From Moraxella nasibovis (lineage in GTDB: Bacteria > Pseudomonadota > Gammaproteobacteria > Pseudomonadales > Moraxellaceae), in contig NZ_CP089975.1 of assembly GCF_029581575.1 (NCBI RefSeq), positions 930,001-994,000 of the forward strand: DNA of 64,000 nucleotides, written 5' to 3'. Below, piece by piece: positions 47,201-55,580 of the stretch. Position numbers and translations under genes: made by a program. The notes below the pieces were generated by a model. It had not been told where the DNA came from. It saw only the letters and a list, made by a program, of their open reading frames with translations, and ran no database searches. Every line of letters begins with the position of its first letter. Positions within the stretch are counted from its first letter, which is position 1.

Positions 47201-47841
47201 TCAGCGTCAGCAGCAGTCATCGCCGCTTCGCCCAGCATGTCAAAGCTAAAACGATAGCCTAATTTTTCACGCTCTTTGCCATTAGCCAGCGCCTCTTCAA
47301 TGGTTTGCCCAGTAACAAACTGCTGGCCTAAGATTTTCATGGCGTGATTGACACCAGCGCGGATAAAAGGTGCGCCGCCTTTTTGGAGAATGCGGGTCAG
47401 CGCAGCGCCCAAGCCGTCATTGGTAGGCTGAGTCAGTTTGCCAGTCAGCACCAAGCCCCAAGCGGCGGCATTGACGAACATTGAAGGGGAGTTGCCCACA
47501 TGGCTTTTCCAGTCGCCATCAGACAGCTTGTCTTGGATCAGTTTGTCACGAGTGGCGGTGTCTGGAATGCGTAGTAGTGATTCTGCCAGACACATGAGTG
47601 CCACGCCTTCTTCGCTAGATAAAGAAAACTCCTGCATGAGCGCATCGACGCCTGATGATTTGCTGCGATCGGCACGCACTTGCGTGATAAGTCGGTGTGC
47701 CAGTGTGCGGATTTCGTCTTTTTGGGCGGCGTCAAAATCCAGCGTACTGGCAAGATTTTTGACGGCGGTTGGTTCGTCTAAGCGATAGGCTGCCGTGATG
47801 GCATCACGAAGTGGGCTTTGGGTGTGGGCAAATTGGAACAT
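44260..47841 (-). CDS. putA: Bifunctional proline dehydrogenase / P5C dehydrogenase
   Basis: Oxidises proline to glutamate in two steps. The 1193-residue protein starts with a helical domain, then the FAD-binding PRODH barrel (RLVKGAYWDSEIKWAQ, YAPVGTHKTLLAYLVRRLLE). The aldehyde dehydrogenase domain follows (ISPWNFPLAIFVGEV, AETGGMN with the catalytic Glu, GQRCSALR with the catalytic Cys), then a C-terminal segment. No ribbon-helix-helix DNA-binding domain precedes the helical domain, so, unlike E. coli PutA, it should not repress its own gene. The product feeds NAD-GDH encoded at 34605-38999. Confidence 0.96.
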   Translation of the reverse strand: MFQFAHTQSPLRDAITAAYRLDEPTAVKNLASTLDFDAAQKDEIRTLAHRLITQVRADRSKSSGVDALMQEFSLSSEEGVALMCLAESLLRIPDTATRDKLIQDKLSDGDWKSHVGNSPSMFVNAAAWGLVLTGKLTQPTNDGLGAALTRILQKGGAPFIRAGVNHAMKILGQQFVTGQTIEEALANGKEREKLGYRFSFDMLGEAAMTAADADRYYNDYVTAIHAIGKDAKGRGVYDGNGISVKLSAIHPRYVRAQHDRVMKELLPRLKALFVLAKEYNIGLNIDAEEANRLELSLDLMEKLVSDPDLAGFNGIGFVVQAYQKRCPYVIDYLIDLARRNNQKLMIRLVKGAYWDSEIKWAQVDGMDGYPVYTRKVHTDVSYLACAKKLLAAQDAVFPQFATHNAQSLATIYQMGEGKDFEFQCLHGMGETLYDQVVGEKNLGRRVRIYAPVGTHKTLLAYLVRRLLENGANSSFVNRIVDEKVSIDELTVSPLDDIDINNITTNPLTPKPRHIYGERHNSYGLDLSNEHVLARLEANMNAATQIDFNVSSLTSIAVQHQSAHSVKNPADHSDIVGQVSFVEPTCIPDVITAAINAQNSWQATTPSERAAILRRFADLMEETPRMALLMMVAVHEAGKTLLNSIAEVREAVDFCRYYADEIERLNLNSPVGTMVAISPWNFPLAIFVGEVVSALAAGNTVVAKPAEQTSIIAHLAVSWLHEAGVPADALQLVLGAGDVGAALTSDARIDGVIFTGSTDVAKRINSILAQRTDNPVLIAETGGMNAMIVDSTALPEQVCTDVLASAFDSAGQRCSALRILCVQEDIADHMIEMIKGAMDELVVNNPADLATDVGPVIDAEAQENLLNHINTLKQTAPFHEVKVRSNSEGTFVAPIMFELQNLAQLKKEVFGPVLHVVRFAAHQLHDLIENINKKGFALTHGIHSRIDGTIDDITSRIEAGNIYINRNIVGAVVGVQPFGGHGMSGTGPKAGGPFYLQRLSRLSTWHTPQVHTPAQIHEDALNRVLTVANKLGLASDELSTLNQAANHTSKHSLNGASVTLPGPTGERNTLSWRSPHAVSLYGGDVLNTMQALVQLSANGIQAVITPDHVLAAHADEFGECVLVAEQAGADKNSIVIALEPMPVAERVRLSSLDGAIRRVIDAMHGLDITRLYHEVSQSYNTTAAGGNASLMASA

Positions 47842-47994
47842 CTTAGATTCCTTAAAAAGGATGGGTAGGTGAGTGTTAAAAATGTTATTTATTGTAAATG
47901 CGTATTATAACACCATCTGAAAAATTCTAAAAGCGGTCAGGGCTTGGTGCGTCTTTGGGGTGTTTGATAGGCAAAAATTGATGGGTGGTTTGTC

Positions 47995-48016
47995 CATGCG
48001 ATTTACATGCGATTTA
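47995..48016. repeat. 11-bp tandem repeat upstream of putA
   Basis: CATGCGATTTA occurs twice in a row (47995-48005, 48006-48016). TCCATGTAATG follows as a weaker third unit. The period is about one DNA turn, as expected for a phased protein-binding site. It lies about 155 bp upstream of putA. Confidence 0.4.
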
Positions 48017-48098
48017 TCCATGTAATGCCCATACAAATTAACCTATGTAAATTCATCTTATGCGATTGAATCGATGTATTTTACAAGTGCAAACAAAA

Positions 48099-48127
48099 TG
48101 TAGCCAAAAGCTAAACTTTTGGCTACA
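48099..48127 (-). terminator. Terminator after the L,D-transpeptidase gene
   Basis: TGTAGCCAAAAG (48099-48110) and CTTTTGGCTACA (48116-48127) form a perfect 12-bp stem, followed by TTTTGTTTG on the minus strand. Confidence 0.85.
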
Positions 48128-48146
48128 TAAAGCAATGAGTGAAACA

Positions 48147-49229
48147 TCAGCGAATTTCGACGGTTGCGCCGTTTTGGATGTTGGCGTGTAGTTCTAAGAC
48201 ATCCCAGTTGGTCAGACGAATGCAGCCAAGCGATGCTTGACGGCTGATGCCCTCTGGTACAGGCGAGCCATGAATGCCGTAGCTTGGCTTATTTAGACCC
48301 ATCCACACCACGCCAACAGGACTGTTTGGACCAGGTGGCAGGATAAAGTGTTTTTTGTTATCGCTGTCACGATTGACGGTAGCCTTGTAGTGTGGCATTT
48401 TCACTTTATTGATGATTTTGTATTTGCCGCCAGGGGTGGAGCTGGCTGAGCCGCCGACGGTGGTTGGGTAGGTGGCGACCAGTTTATCGCCGTTGTAGGC
48501 GTACAGCACATTTTCGCTGCGGTCAGCAACGACACGAGTCACACGCTCAGCAGCAGGCTTGCCTGTATTGATGACGGTGATGGTCTCACCTTCGGCAAAT
48601 TTTTTGTTTGGATTAAGCTTTTTGAGATATTTGACATCCATATGAAAGCGCTCACCAAGCATCTCTTCAATGCTCTCATAGCCGAGTGCTTTGAGCTTAG
48701 ATCTTGCCTCAGCATCGCTTGGCAGTGCCTTATAAGGACCCTTGACATCCTCTTTGGTGATGGTATAAGACACCAAGACAGGCTGATTTGGGTCGATGTT
48801 CTTAGTCAGCGCTGCCCAAGTTGCTTCATCCATCTTGCCTGTGGCTTCAAGATTGTGCATTTTTTGGAAGTTGATCAGCGCTTTTTTGCTGTTCATGCCC
48901 CAACCGCCATCAATCGGACCTGGACTTGCGTGATTCCAGTCTAATAATGCTTGCATCTTGACCGTCATGGCGGTATTGACTTTCATGTTTGGTGACCAAG
49001 TAGAGACATTGACTTGCTTGGCGTAGTCAGACAGATTGACCGTGGTGGTGCGTCTGCCGCCTTGCTCAATGCTGTTAATCGTGCTGCTGTCGGCGCTTTC
49101 GGTGGCTTGCACCACCTCGCCATCGACGATGTCGCCGTCGGTCTGTGCATCGTTTGCCAAAGCAAGACCGCTAAATCCCAATGAAAAAGACAGTAGAGCG
49201 CTGCTGATAAGTTTTGTATGCTGTGTCAT
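48147..49229 (-). CDS. L,D-transpeptidase with peptidoglycan-binding domain
   Basis: The 360-residue exported protein has a signal peptide (residues 1-25, ending ALA). I chose the ATG at 49229 because it starts this signal; longer in-frame starts add unlikely residues. A peptidoglycan-binding domain follows (about residues 75-135), then a middle segment with ITVINTGK, and a YkuD domain. His320 (HGSPVP) and Cys336 (SLGCIR) are the catalytic residues. It likely forms 3-3 cross-links or attaches proteins to peptidoglycan; the exact activity is unknown. The SIMPL gene lies upstream on the same strand. Confidence 0.92.
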   Translation of the reverse strand: MTQHTKLISSALLSFSLGFSGLALANDAQTDGDIVDGEVVQATESADSSTINSIEQGGRRTTTVNLSDYAKQVNVSTWSPNMKVNTAMTVKMQALLDWNHASPGPIDGGWGMNSKKALINFQKMHNLEATGKMDEATWAALTKNIDPNQPVLVSYTITKEDVKGPYKALPSDAEARSKLKALGYESIEEMLGERFHMDVKYLKKLNPNKKFAEGETITVINTGKPAAERVTRVVADRSENVLYAYNGDKLVATYPTTVGGSASSTPGGKYKIINKVKMPHYKATVNRDSDNKKHFILPPGPNSPVGVVWMGLNKPSYGIHGSPVPEGISRQASLGCIRLTNWDVLELHANIQNGATVEIR

Positions 49230-49374
49230 AAGATTGCCAATTTGGTTGCACTTAAAAATGGCACCATGATAGCATAATTTAGCATCTCTTAAAAGTGAAA
49301 ATTTTACCACTTCAATGACGCTTTTAATGCCATCAGGTAACCATTTGTCATAAGACCTCACTGCATGAAAGCGA

Positions 49375-50091
49375 TCATTTGATCAGCTCGATCGTGCCGC
49401 TGGCATCGTAGCCAAGCGTGGTTTTGCCACTTTCAAAGTTTGGCACATCAATGCCTGCGCTGGCGTCTTTTGCCATCGCCATCATTGCCACAGGGCGTGC
49501 GTAGTAGCTGTTGTCATTGCCAAGCTGTACAGAGACGATTTTAAAGTCTTTGGCACCAAAGGCTTGGCTGATGGTGACTGCCTCTTCTTGAAAGCGTTTG
49601 GCAGCATCAAGCGTGAGCTGTTTTTTGATGTCGTCATTGGTCTTGGATGAGACATTAAATGACAAATCTTCAAGCGTCAAGGCTGCCTGCAAGTCGGCAA
49701 TCAGTTGGCTGGCTTGTTCAAAGTTTTGGCTCTTGATGTCGATGGATGCTGAGCCTGTAAAGCCTGTGATGGTGTTGTTGGTGTTGTAGCGCGGGTAGGT
49801 GCTATGGCGACCCGTCTCAACGACTACTTCTGGGTATTTTTTGGCGATGATGAGTGCGTCATTGATGGCGCTGTTTAGGGTTTGAGCGACTTCTTTGGCG
49901 GTCTTTGCCTGAGTGGTTTTGCTTAGGCGAGCACGCATTTCGTCGTTGGCGACTTCTTGCTTGGCGCTGACACTAAAACTGATGCGATTGTAAGCGTGGT
50001 TGTCATTGGCGATGGCGGCTGTGCTAGTCAGTAGTGAGCCAATCGCAAAAGCAGCGGCAAGGCGCTTGAAGGTGTGTTTGTGTGTATTCAT
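49375..50091 (-). CDS. SIMPL-domain (DUF541) periplasmic protein
   Basis: The 238-residue exported protein has a signal peptide (about residues 1-28, ending AIA). The SIMPL/DUF541 pattern follows: FSVSAKQEVANDEMRARLS near residue 38, and GFTGSASIDIKSQNFEQASQ in the middle. The function of such proteins is not settled; E. coli YggE is linked to reduced oxidative damage. It lies 145 bp before the L,D-transpeptidase gene, so the two may be co-expressed. Confidence 0.85.
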   Translation of the reverse strand: MNTHKHTFKRLAAAFAIGSLLTSTAAIANDNHAYNRISFSVSAKQEVANDEMRARLSKTTQAKTAKEVAQTLNSAINDALIIAKKYPEVVVETGRHSTYPRYNTNNTITGFTGSASIDIKSQNFEQASQLIADLQAALTLEDLSFNVSSKTNDDIKKQLTLDAAKRFQEEAVTISQAFGAKDFKIVSVQLGNDNSYYARPVAMMAMAKDASAGIDVPNFESGKTTLGYDASGTIELIK

Positions 50092-50237
50092 GTTGTTTTT
50101 CCAAATTACAATCGGTAAAAATTGGCTTGGTTATTCTCGCTTGATTATAAGAAATTTTGGCGATGGGGTGGGTAATTTTGCGTAAAAATTGCCGTGCTTT
50201 GTAAATGGTATTTGTGGCGTGTTTTATAGATTTGTAA

Positions 50238-50265
50238 TAAAAAAACGCACCAAAAAAGGTGCGTC
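50238..50265 (-). terminator. Terminator after argF
   Basis: ACGCACC (50245-50251) pairs with GGTGCGT (50258-50264) around an A6 loop; a T7 run follows on the minus strand. Confidence 0.85.
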
Positions 50266-50291
50266 TGCCAATGATGGATAAAGATGGGCAA

Positions 50292-51212
50292 TCAGTCTAG
50301 TTTGATTTTGTCTTTTAGCAAAAATTCCATCAAGGCTTTTTGGGCGTGCAGGCGATTTTCTGCTTCGTCCCAAACCACCGAACGGGGGTCGTCCAATAAA
50401 TCATGGCTGATTTCTTCGCCACGATGTGCAGGCAAGCAGTGCATGAACAACACTTCCTTATCGGCGGTGTCTAGCAGGGCAGGTGTGATTTGAAAACCTG
50501 TAAAGTCTTTTTCACGCTGTTTTTGCTCGGCTTCTTGCCCCATGCTTGCCCAGACATCGGTAACGACAAGGTGTGAATCTTTGACCGCATCCGCCACGCT
50601 GTTGGTCAAGGTCAAGCGATGGGAGTATTTGGCGACAAGCTTGGCATTTGGCTCATAGCCTTTTGGCGTGGCAATGTTTAGATGAAAATCAAACTGCTCA
50701 GCTGCCAAGATGTAAGAATTGCACATATTGTTGCCATCGCCCACCCAAGTGACGGTCTTGCCCTTGATGTCGCCTTTATGCTCAAAAAAGGTCTGCATGT
50801 CCGCAAGCAGCTGGCAAGGGTGATAATCGTCCGTTAGGGCGTTGATGACAGGTACGCTTGAATATTCGGCGAAAGTCTGCACTTTTTGATGGGCAAAGGT
50901 ACGGATCATGACGATGTCGGTCATTGAGCTGATGACTCGTGCCGAATCTTCAATCGGCTCGCCACGACCCAGCTGCGTGTCGTTGGGCGACAAAAACAGG
51001 GCTTGACCGCCAAATTGTCCCATGCCTGTTTCAAAAGAAACTCGGGTGCGAGTGCTTGATTTTTCAAAAATCATGGCAAGCGTACGCCCAACAAAAGGGC
51101 GATAAATCTCGCCTGCGCGTTGCATTTTTTTAAGTTCAGACGCACGGGCAATCACGCCTTTAAGTTCATCTTTGGACAAATCAAGCAAGGTTAAAAAGTG
51201 GCGAACGCTCAT
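50292..51212 (-). CDS. argF: Ornithine carbamoyltransferase
   Basis: Makes citrulline from ornithine and carbamoyl phosphate in arginine synthesis. The 306-residue protein has the carbamoyl-phosphate motif STRTR at residues 53-57, the ornithine site and the [10 protein letters not shown] motif near the C-terminus, and DVWASMGQE. The length fits the anabolic ArgF class. A good promoter lies upstream. Confidence 0.96.
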   Translation of the reverse strand: MSVRHFLTLLDLSKDELKGVIARASELKKMQRAGEIYRPFVGRTLAMIFEKSSTRTRVSFETGMGQFGGQALFLSPNDTQLGRGEPIEDSARVISSMTDIVMIRTFAHQKVQTFAEYSSVPVINALTDDYHPCQLLADMQTFFEHKGDIKGKTVTWVGDGNNMCNSYILAAEQFDFHLNIATPKGYEPNAKLVAKYSHRLTLTNSVADAVKDSHLVVTDVWASMGQEAEQKQREKDFTGFQITPALLDTADKEVLFMHCLPAHRGEEISHDLLDDPRSVVWDEAENRLHAQKALMEFLLKDKIKLD

Positions 51213-51248
51213 GGCAGGTTCCTTCGGCTAATGAGTGAAAAAAATTTC

Positions 51249-51278
51249 AGTATAGCAAAATTTTACAAATATTGACAA
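51249..51278 (-). promoter_or_regulatory. Sigma70-type promoter of argF
   Basis: On the minus strand TTGTCA (51273-51278), an 18-bp spacer and TATACT (51249-51254) lie about 37 bases before the argF start. Confidence 0.65.
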
Positions 51279-51342
51279 TGGCTTTTTGTAATTAATTGCC
51301 AATGTGTGCCAATGCGCTTGCCAATTTGCATCAGGTCTGCCA

Positions 51343-52464
51343 TCACACCACAGTCCGTCTGGTCGGTCGGTTGGTTGTTTTACAAAACAGCTCGTAGTCA
51401 ATGGTATTTGCCCAGCTTGCCACCTGATGAGCAGGCAAACCATCGCCCCAAAGCAGGACTTCATCACCCACATTTAAGGATAAATCGCTGATGTCAATCA
51501 TCATCGTATCCATCGCCACTCGCCCAATAATCGGCACAAAGTAAGGCTGATTTTCCTTAATAATCAATACCTTAGCACCATTGACCACACGCGGGTAGCC
51601 ATCGCCATAGCCGACACTTAGCACGCCAATCTGGGCGGGCTTATCCGCCGTCCAAAGTCCGCCATAGCTGACACTCTCGCCTGTGCGTAGCTGATGTGTG
51701 GCAAAAATTGACGCACCAAAAGTCATCGCAGGGCGTAATCCTAGCTCATAAGCCGTGCGATCTGCCACCGCCTTGCCACCATATAAGGCAATGCCAGCAC
51801 GCACCCAGTCATGATGGCAATCAGGCTGGCTAAAAATCCCTGCCGAATTGCACAGCGATGCTTGAATGTCTGTATCAATGTCTGTTCTTAGTATGTGCAA
51901 AATTTCGTCAAAACGCGCGATTTGCTTGGCGGTGATGGGGTGGTTTGGTTCATCAGCACAGGCAAAATGACTGGTCAAAATCAGCTTGTAGCCTGCTTGG
52001 TGCAAGGCTTTGGCAGCACAAATCACGCCGTCTTTATCAAAGCCTAAGCGGTTCATGCCAGTGTTGTATTTAAGCCAAACGGTGCGTGTAAAGCTGTCTG
52101 GCTTGGCAGGGTGTTTGATGGCAAAATTAAGCTGAGCGGTGTTGTGAATCACACAGCCAAAGCCGTGTTCTCGTGCCAGCTGCCATTCGTCAAAACCAAA
52201 CACGCCTTCAATGAGCACAATGGGCTTGTCCATGTCAAGCGTTTGGCAAACCTCTTGCACTTCCAAAGCCTCGCTCATGCACGCCACCCCAAATGCATCC
52301 GCCTCGCCAAGCCCTGACAGCGTGTGAGATATGCCATGCCCATAGGCATTTGCCTTGACCATCGCTAGGACTTTGGCAGGGCGGTCTGGGTTTAGGGTGT
52401 GTTTGATGGTGCTTAGGTTGTGGGCTAAGGCGGTTTGATTGATGGTGATGGTCGTATTTCGCAT
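51343..52464 (-). CDS. alr: Alanine racemase
   Basis: PLP enzyme giving D-alanine for peptidoglycan. I chose the ATG at 52464 (373 residues), as the family begins close to the PLP lysine; a longer in-frame start would run back into interspersed repeats. Lys37 in MVKANAYGHG carries PLP; LSVGYGDGYPR and the second Tyr region follow. VAMDTMMIDIS marks the C-terminal domain. dnaB lies upstream, the common dnaB-alr order, but here separated by 356 bp of repeats. Confidence 0.95.
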   Translation of the reverse strand: MRNTTITINQTALAHNLSTIKHTLNPDRPAKVLAMVKANAYGHGISHTLSGLGEADAFGVACMSEALEVQEVCQTLDMDKPIVLIEGVFGFDEWQLAREHGFGCVIHNTAQLNFAIKHPAKPDSFTRTVWLKYNTGMNRLGFDKDGVICAAKALHQAGYKLILTSHFACADEPNHPITAKQIARFDEILHILRTDIDTDIQASLCNSAGIFSQPDCHHDWVRAGIALYGGKAVADRTAYELGLRPAMTFGASIFATHQLRTGESVSYGGLWTADKPAQIGVLSVGYGDGYPRVVNGAKVLIIKENQPYFVPIIGRVAMDTMMIDISDLSLNVGDEVLLWGDGLPAHQVASWANTIDYELFCKTTNRPTRRTVV

Positions 52465-52525
52465 GGTTTTTGTGGTTAAAATTTGGTTGTTGGGTTTTAT
52501 GAAGTCTGAGCGTACAAATCTGCTC

Positions 52526-52570
52526 GTAGGATTATCATTGATATGGTAGGGGCGAAATATTTTTCGCCCC
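52526..52570 (+). repeat. GTAGGGGCG-family repeat, copy 1
   Basis: GTAGGATTATCATTG is followed by GTAGGGGCGAAAT and ATTTTTCGCCCC. The 45 bases are almost repeated at 52739-52781. The inner part is palindromic (GGGGCGAAA/TTTTTCGCCCC). Confidence 0.7.
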
Positions 52571-52574
52571 ATAA

Positions 52575-52668
52575 AATTTTGTAGGCTAGGGGCTGAGCAT
52601 AACCCAAAACTTTTAAGTGTAACTCTTTGAATTTGTTGGTTTTCGCTTTGCTCAACCCAACCTACGAC
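52575..52668 (+). repeat. TAACCC-type interspersed repeat
   Basis: GTAGGCTAGGGGCTGAGCAT, AACCCA, TTTGAAT, TTGGTTTTCGC and CTCAACCCAACCTACGAC follow in the order also found at 39125-39217 and 55945-56042. GTAGG and CCTAC are terminal inverses. Confidence 0.65.
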
Positions 52669-52700
52669 TGCTTTCATTAAAAGCGTATCAAACCTTAAAT

Positions 52701-52721
52701 GGTGGGCATAGTCCACCCTAC
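52701..52721 (+). repeat. Short GGTGGGC palindrome
   Basis: GGTGGGCATAGTCCACC is a near-perfect inverted repeat, followed by CTACA. It is the only copy in this window. Confidence 0.45.
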
Positions 52722-52738
52722 ATAGGCTACGACTGCTT

Positions 52739-52781
52739 GTAGGATTGTCATTTGTAGTAGGGGCGAAATATTTTTCGCTCC
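52739..52781 (+). repeat. GTAGGGGCG-family repeat, copy 2
   Basis: GTAGGATTGTCATTTGTA then GTAGGGGCGAAATATTTTTC; nearly identical to copy 1 at 52526-52570, in the same orientation. Confidence 0.7.
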
Positions 52782-52820
52782 AAAGACCATAACACAAAAA
52801 TTTCTGGGTTCGGCGGTCAT

Positions 52821-54263
52821 TTACTCTTCTTCATAGTCATCAGGCATGCCATGACCTGCGATGAAATTGCTAAAACGAGTAAATTGCCCTTCAAAGCGTA
52901 GTGGCACTGTGCCGATCGGGCCGTTACGCTGTTTGCCGATGATGATTTCCGCAAAGCCTTTATTGTCCGCCTTGTCCTTATTATACACTTCATCACGATA
53001 GATGAACATGATGAGGTCGGCATCTTGTTCAATCGCCCCAGATTCACGCAAATCCGACATCACAGGGCGTTTATTGGGTCGTTGTTCAAGGCTACGGTTG
53101 AGCTGAGAGAGTGCCACCACAGGGCAATTCATCTCACGAGCCAGTGCCTTGATGCTACGGCTAATCTCGCCAATCTCACCGACACGGTTATTCTCCATGC
53201 CGGGGACTTTCATGAGTTGCAAATAGTCAATGATGACCATGCCCAAGCCTGTATCTGGGTGGTTTTTGGCGATGCGGCGACAGGCAGAGCGAATCTCGGT
53301 CGGCGGTAAGTTGTTGCGAGCATCCACATACAAGTGCGTGTCTTGGAGCATGGTGATGGCGGTGGAAAGCTGTGCCCATTCTTGCTCGCTCATGTTGGCA
53401 GAACGCAGGTTGGTTTGGTTGATTTGCCCTAGTGATGACAGCATACGAGTACCGATGGCTTCGGCAGGCATTTCCATAGAAAACACCACCACTGGCAAGC
53501 CTTGCATCAGCACCGACTCAGCAAGGTTCATTGCAAAAGTCGTCTTACCCATGGATGGGCGAGCCGCCACGACAATCATATCGCCTTTTTGTAGTCCTTG
53601 GGTTTTGTTGTTCAGCTCTTCAAAGGGTGTCGGCAGACCAATCATTGAGCCGTCTCGCGCCTTTAATTCGGCAAGCTGATTGGTGATGTTTTGCAGAATG
53701 TCGGTGATGTTTTGCACACCTTGTTTGCCCACGCCACTGGTGTAGTTTTCGTTGATACGAAAAATGTCCGCTTCTACGATGTCCAAAATCTCGCTCACCG
53801 TTTGTTTTTTTGGATGATAGGCAAGATTGAGCATATTATTGGCAGACTTAATCAGCTGGCGATACACCGAAAATTCACGCACACGCTCGGCATAAGGCAC
53901 AAGGTTAAAGATGGTGGCAGGGCTTTGGTTGATTTGCATCAAATACTCTTCGCCCCCTGCGGCGTTCAGCAGGTTTTGGGTGTTTAGATAATCATACACC
54001 ATCAAGCTGTCATAAGGCTGATTGACTCTGGATAAATGCGTGATGGCACGAAAAATGTGCTTGTGTCGCTCGCCATAAAAATCATCGTCTGTGATGATAC
54101 TGTCGATTTTTTCAAATGATTCATCAATGCTTATCAAAGACGCAAGCAACGCCTGCTCAATCTCAATGCTGTGTGGCGGTTGTAGGCTTAATAAATCGTC
54201 TGTGCTGGCGGTGGATTTGTCATGCTCTTGGGTTTTGTTTTTGGTTAAAGTGTCGTTTTTCAT
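52821..54263 (-). CDS. dnaB: Replicative DNA helicase DnaB
   Basis: Hexameric helicase of the replication fork. The 480-residue protein has the N-terminal domain (IEQALLASLI, about residues 30-130), the linker, and the RecA-like C-terminal domain with Walker A ARPSMGKT at 234-241, VVIIDYLQLM-type MVIIDYLQLM (Walker B), and SQLNRSLEQRPNKRPVMSDL. No intein interrupts the motifs. pdxA is divergent, 114 bp away. Confidence 0.97.
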   Translation of the reverse strand: MKNDTLTKNKTQEHDKSTASTDDLLSLQPPHSIEIEQALLASLISIDESFEKIDSIITDDDFYGERHKHIFRAITHLSRVNQPYDSLMVYDYLNTQNLLNAAGGEEYLMQINQSPATIFNLVPYAERVREFSVYRQLIKSANNMLNLAYHPKKQTVSEILDIVEADIFRINENYTSGVGKQGVQNITDILQNITNQLAELKARDGSMIGLPTPFEELNNKTQGLQKGDMIVVAARPSMGKTTFAMNLAESVLMQGLPVVVFSMEMPAEAIGTRMLSSLGQINQTNLRSANMSEQEWAQLSTAITMLQDTHLYVDARNNLPPTEIRSACRRIAKNHPDTGLGMVIIDYLQLMKVPGMENNRVGEIGEISRSIKALAREMNCPVVALSQLNRSLEQRPNKRPVMSDLRESGAIEQDADLIMFIYRDEVYNKDKADNKGFAEIIIGKQRNGPIGTVPLRFEGQFTRFSNFIAGHGMPDDYEEE

Positions 54264-54377
54264 GGTTTATTTTGGTCAAAGTTTTTTATTGTTGGCGGTA
54301 AATTTTAGCACAAAAATCCACCGATAAATGGTAAAATTTATTTATCAAAACGATAAAATCATCAAGGAAAAATCATC

Positions 54378-55478
54378 ATGACCGCCCAAAGCTCCATCGC
54401 ACTTGCAGCCACGCCCACCGTCCCATTTGCCCACACAAAACCACTACTCATCACCACAGGCGAGCCTGCTGGTATTGGCATGGACATTGTCATTGATGTG
54501 CTGTGCCATCATCAAGATGAATTGCCAAAACCGCTATTCATCACCGCCGATGCGACCGCTTTTGGCGAGCGGGCAAAAACGCTGTTGGCTGTTGGCGTGA
54601 TTGATGCTTTGCCAGCATTTACCGTCATCAATGACGATGAGGCTTTGACCGAAAATATCACCCATGCAACACAAAGACATCGTGATGGTGTCTTTATTAT
54701 TAACATACCTTGTCATGACAAAGTCATTGCAGGGAAATTAAACACAAAGAATGCACCGATGGTTGAACGCCAACTGAATTTGGCTCATACTTTGGCAAGT
54801 CTTGGGGTGATTGGGGCGATTGTTACCGCACCGATTCAAAAATCGGTGATGATTGATGGTGGAATTTGTCTTGATGATGGGCAGATGTTTAGCGGACATA
54901 CCGAGTATTTTATGCAAAAGGCAGGCTGTGATAAGGTGGTGATGATGCTTGCCAATGCCAAAATGCGTGTGGCACTCGTTACCACGCACATTCCCCTAAG
55001 GGCAGTGGCTGATGCCATCACGCCAGAGGAAGTTCGCCAAACGGTGCAAATCACTCATGACGAAATGGTGAATAAATTTGGCATTTTATCTCCTAAAATT
55101 TTGGTGTGCGGTCTAAATCCGCACGCAGGCGAGGATGGTCATCTGGGCGATGAGGAGATGAATATCATAAATCCCACACTACAAAAATTCATTGATAAGG
55201 GTATGGACATCAGCCTTGCCATGCCTGCCGATACGCTCTTTACGGACAAATATCTGTCTCAGGCACACGCCATCATCGCCATGTATCACGATCAAGGGCT
55301 ATCTCCGCTCAAATCGCACGGCTTTGGCGATACGGTCAATATCACGCTAGGTCTGCCCTATGTTCGCACTTCGGTGGATCACGGTACGGCACTGGATTTG
55401 GCAGGTACAGGTAGGGCGAGCAGTAGCAGTCTAAGACAGGCGATAAAAGTGGCGTGTGAGATGATGGGTGGGGTGTAG
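54378..55478 (+). CDS. pdxA: 4-hydroxythreonine-4-phosphate dehydrogenase
   Basis: Oxidises 4-phosphohydroxy-threonine in pyridoxal phosphate synthesis. The 366-residue protein has TTGEPAGIGMDIV near the N-terminus, GHTEYF, CGLNPHAGEDGHLGDEE and AMYHDQGLSPLKS, the metal-binding His residues, then GLPYVRTSVDHGTALDLAGTG at the C-terminus (a split quotation of one stretch). About 20 N-terminal residues precede the family core. rsmA (ksgA), often downstream, is not here. Confidence 0.95.
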   Translation: MTAQSSIALAATPTVPFAHTKPLLITTGEPAGIGMDIVIDVLCHHQDELPKPLFITADATAFGERAKTLLAVGVIDALPAFTVINDDEALTENITHATQRHRDGVFIINIPCHDKVIAGKLNTKNAPMVERQLNLAHTLASLGVIGAIVTAPIQKSVMIDGGICLDDGQMFSGHTEYFMQKAGCDKVVMMLANAKMRVALVTTHIPLRAVADAITPEEVRQTVQITHDEMVNKFGILSPKILVCGLNPHAGEDGHLGDEEMNIINPTLQKFIDKGMDISLAMPADTLFTDKYLSQAHAIIAMYHDQGLSPLKSHGFGDTVNITLGLPYVRTSVDHGTALDLAGTGRASSSSLRQAIKVACEMMGGV

Positions 55479-55580
55479 GGGGTTGGGTTTGTTAGGGTTT
55501 GCAAGCAGGGTTCAGCCTACGGACTTACAAGCTGAGCGTAATGCAGTTGCAAATTTTTAAGGTAGGGAGATAATGAAAGT

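Larger units (their letters stand above)
47842..48146. other. putA upstream region
   Basis: About 305 bp without a gene, between two minus-strand genes. It holds an 11-bp tandem repeat (47995-48016) and a terminator (48099-48127). Confidence 0.5.
52465..52820. other. Repeat-filled spacer between dnaB and alr
   Basis: This 356-bp spacer is made mostly of interspersed repeats: two GTAGGGGCG units, one TAACCC-type element and a short GGTGGGC palindrome. No gene is supported; the open frame that crosses it is the extension of alr. Confidence 0.6.

Noticed and set aside
49230-49361. N-terminal extension of the L,D-transpeptidase
   Set aside because: It would place 44 residues before an evident signal peptide.
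52465-52797. N-terminal extension of alanine racemase by about 111 residues
   Set aside because: The extension is encoded by interspersed repeats and is absent from the family; the ATG at 52464 gives a normal length.
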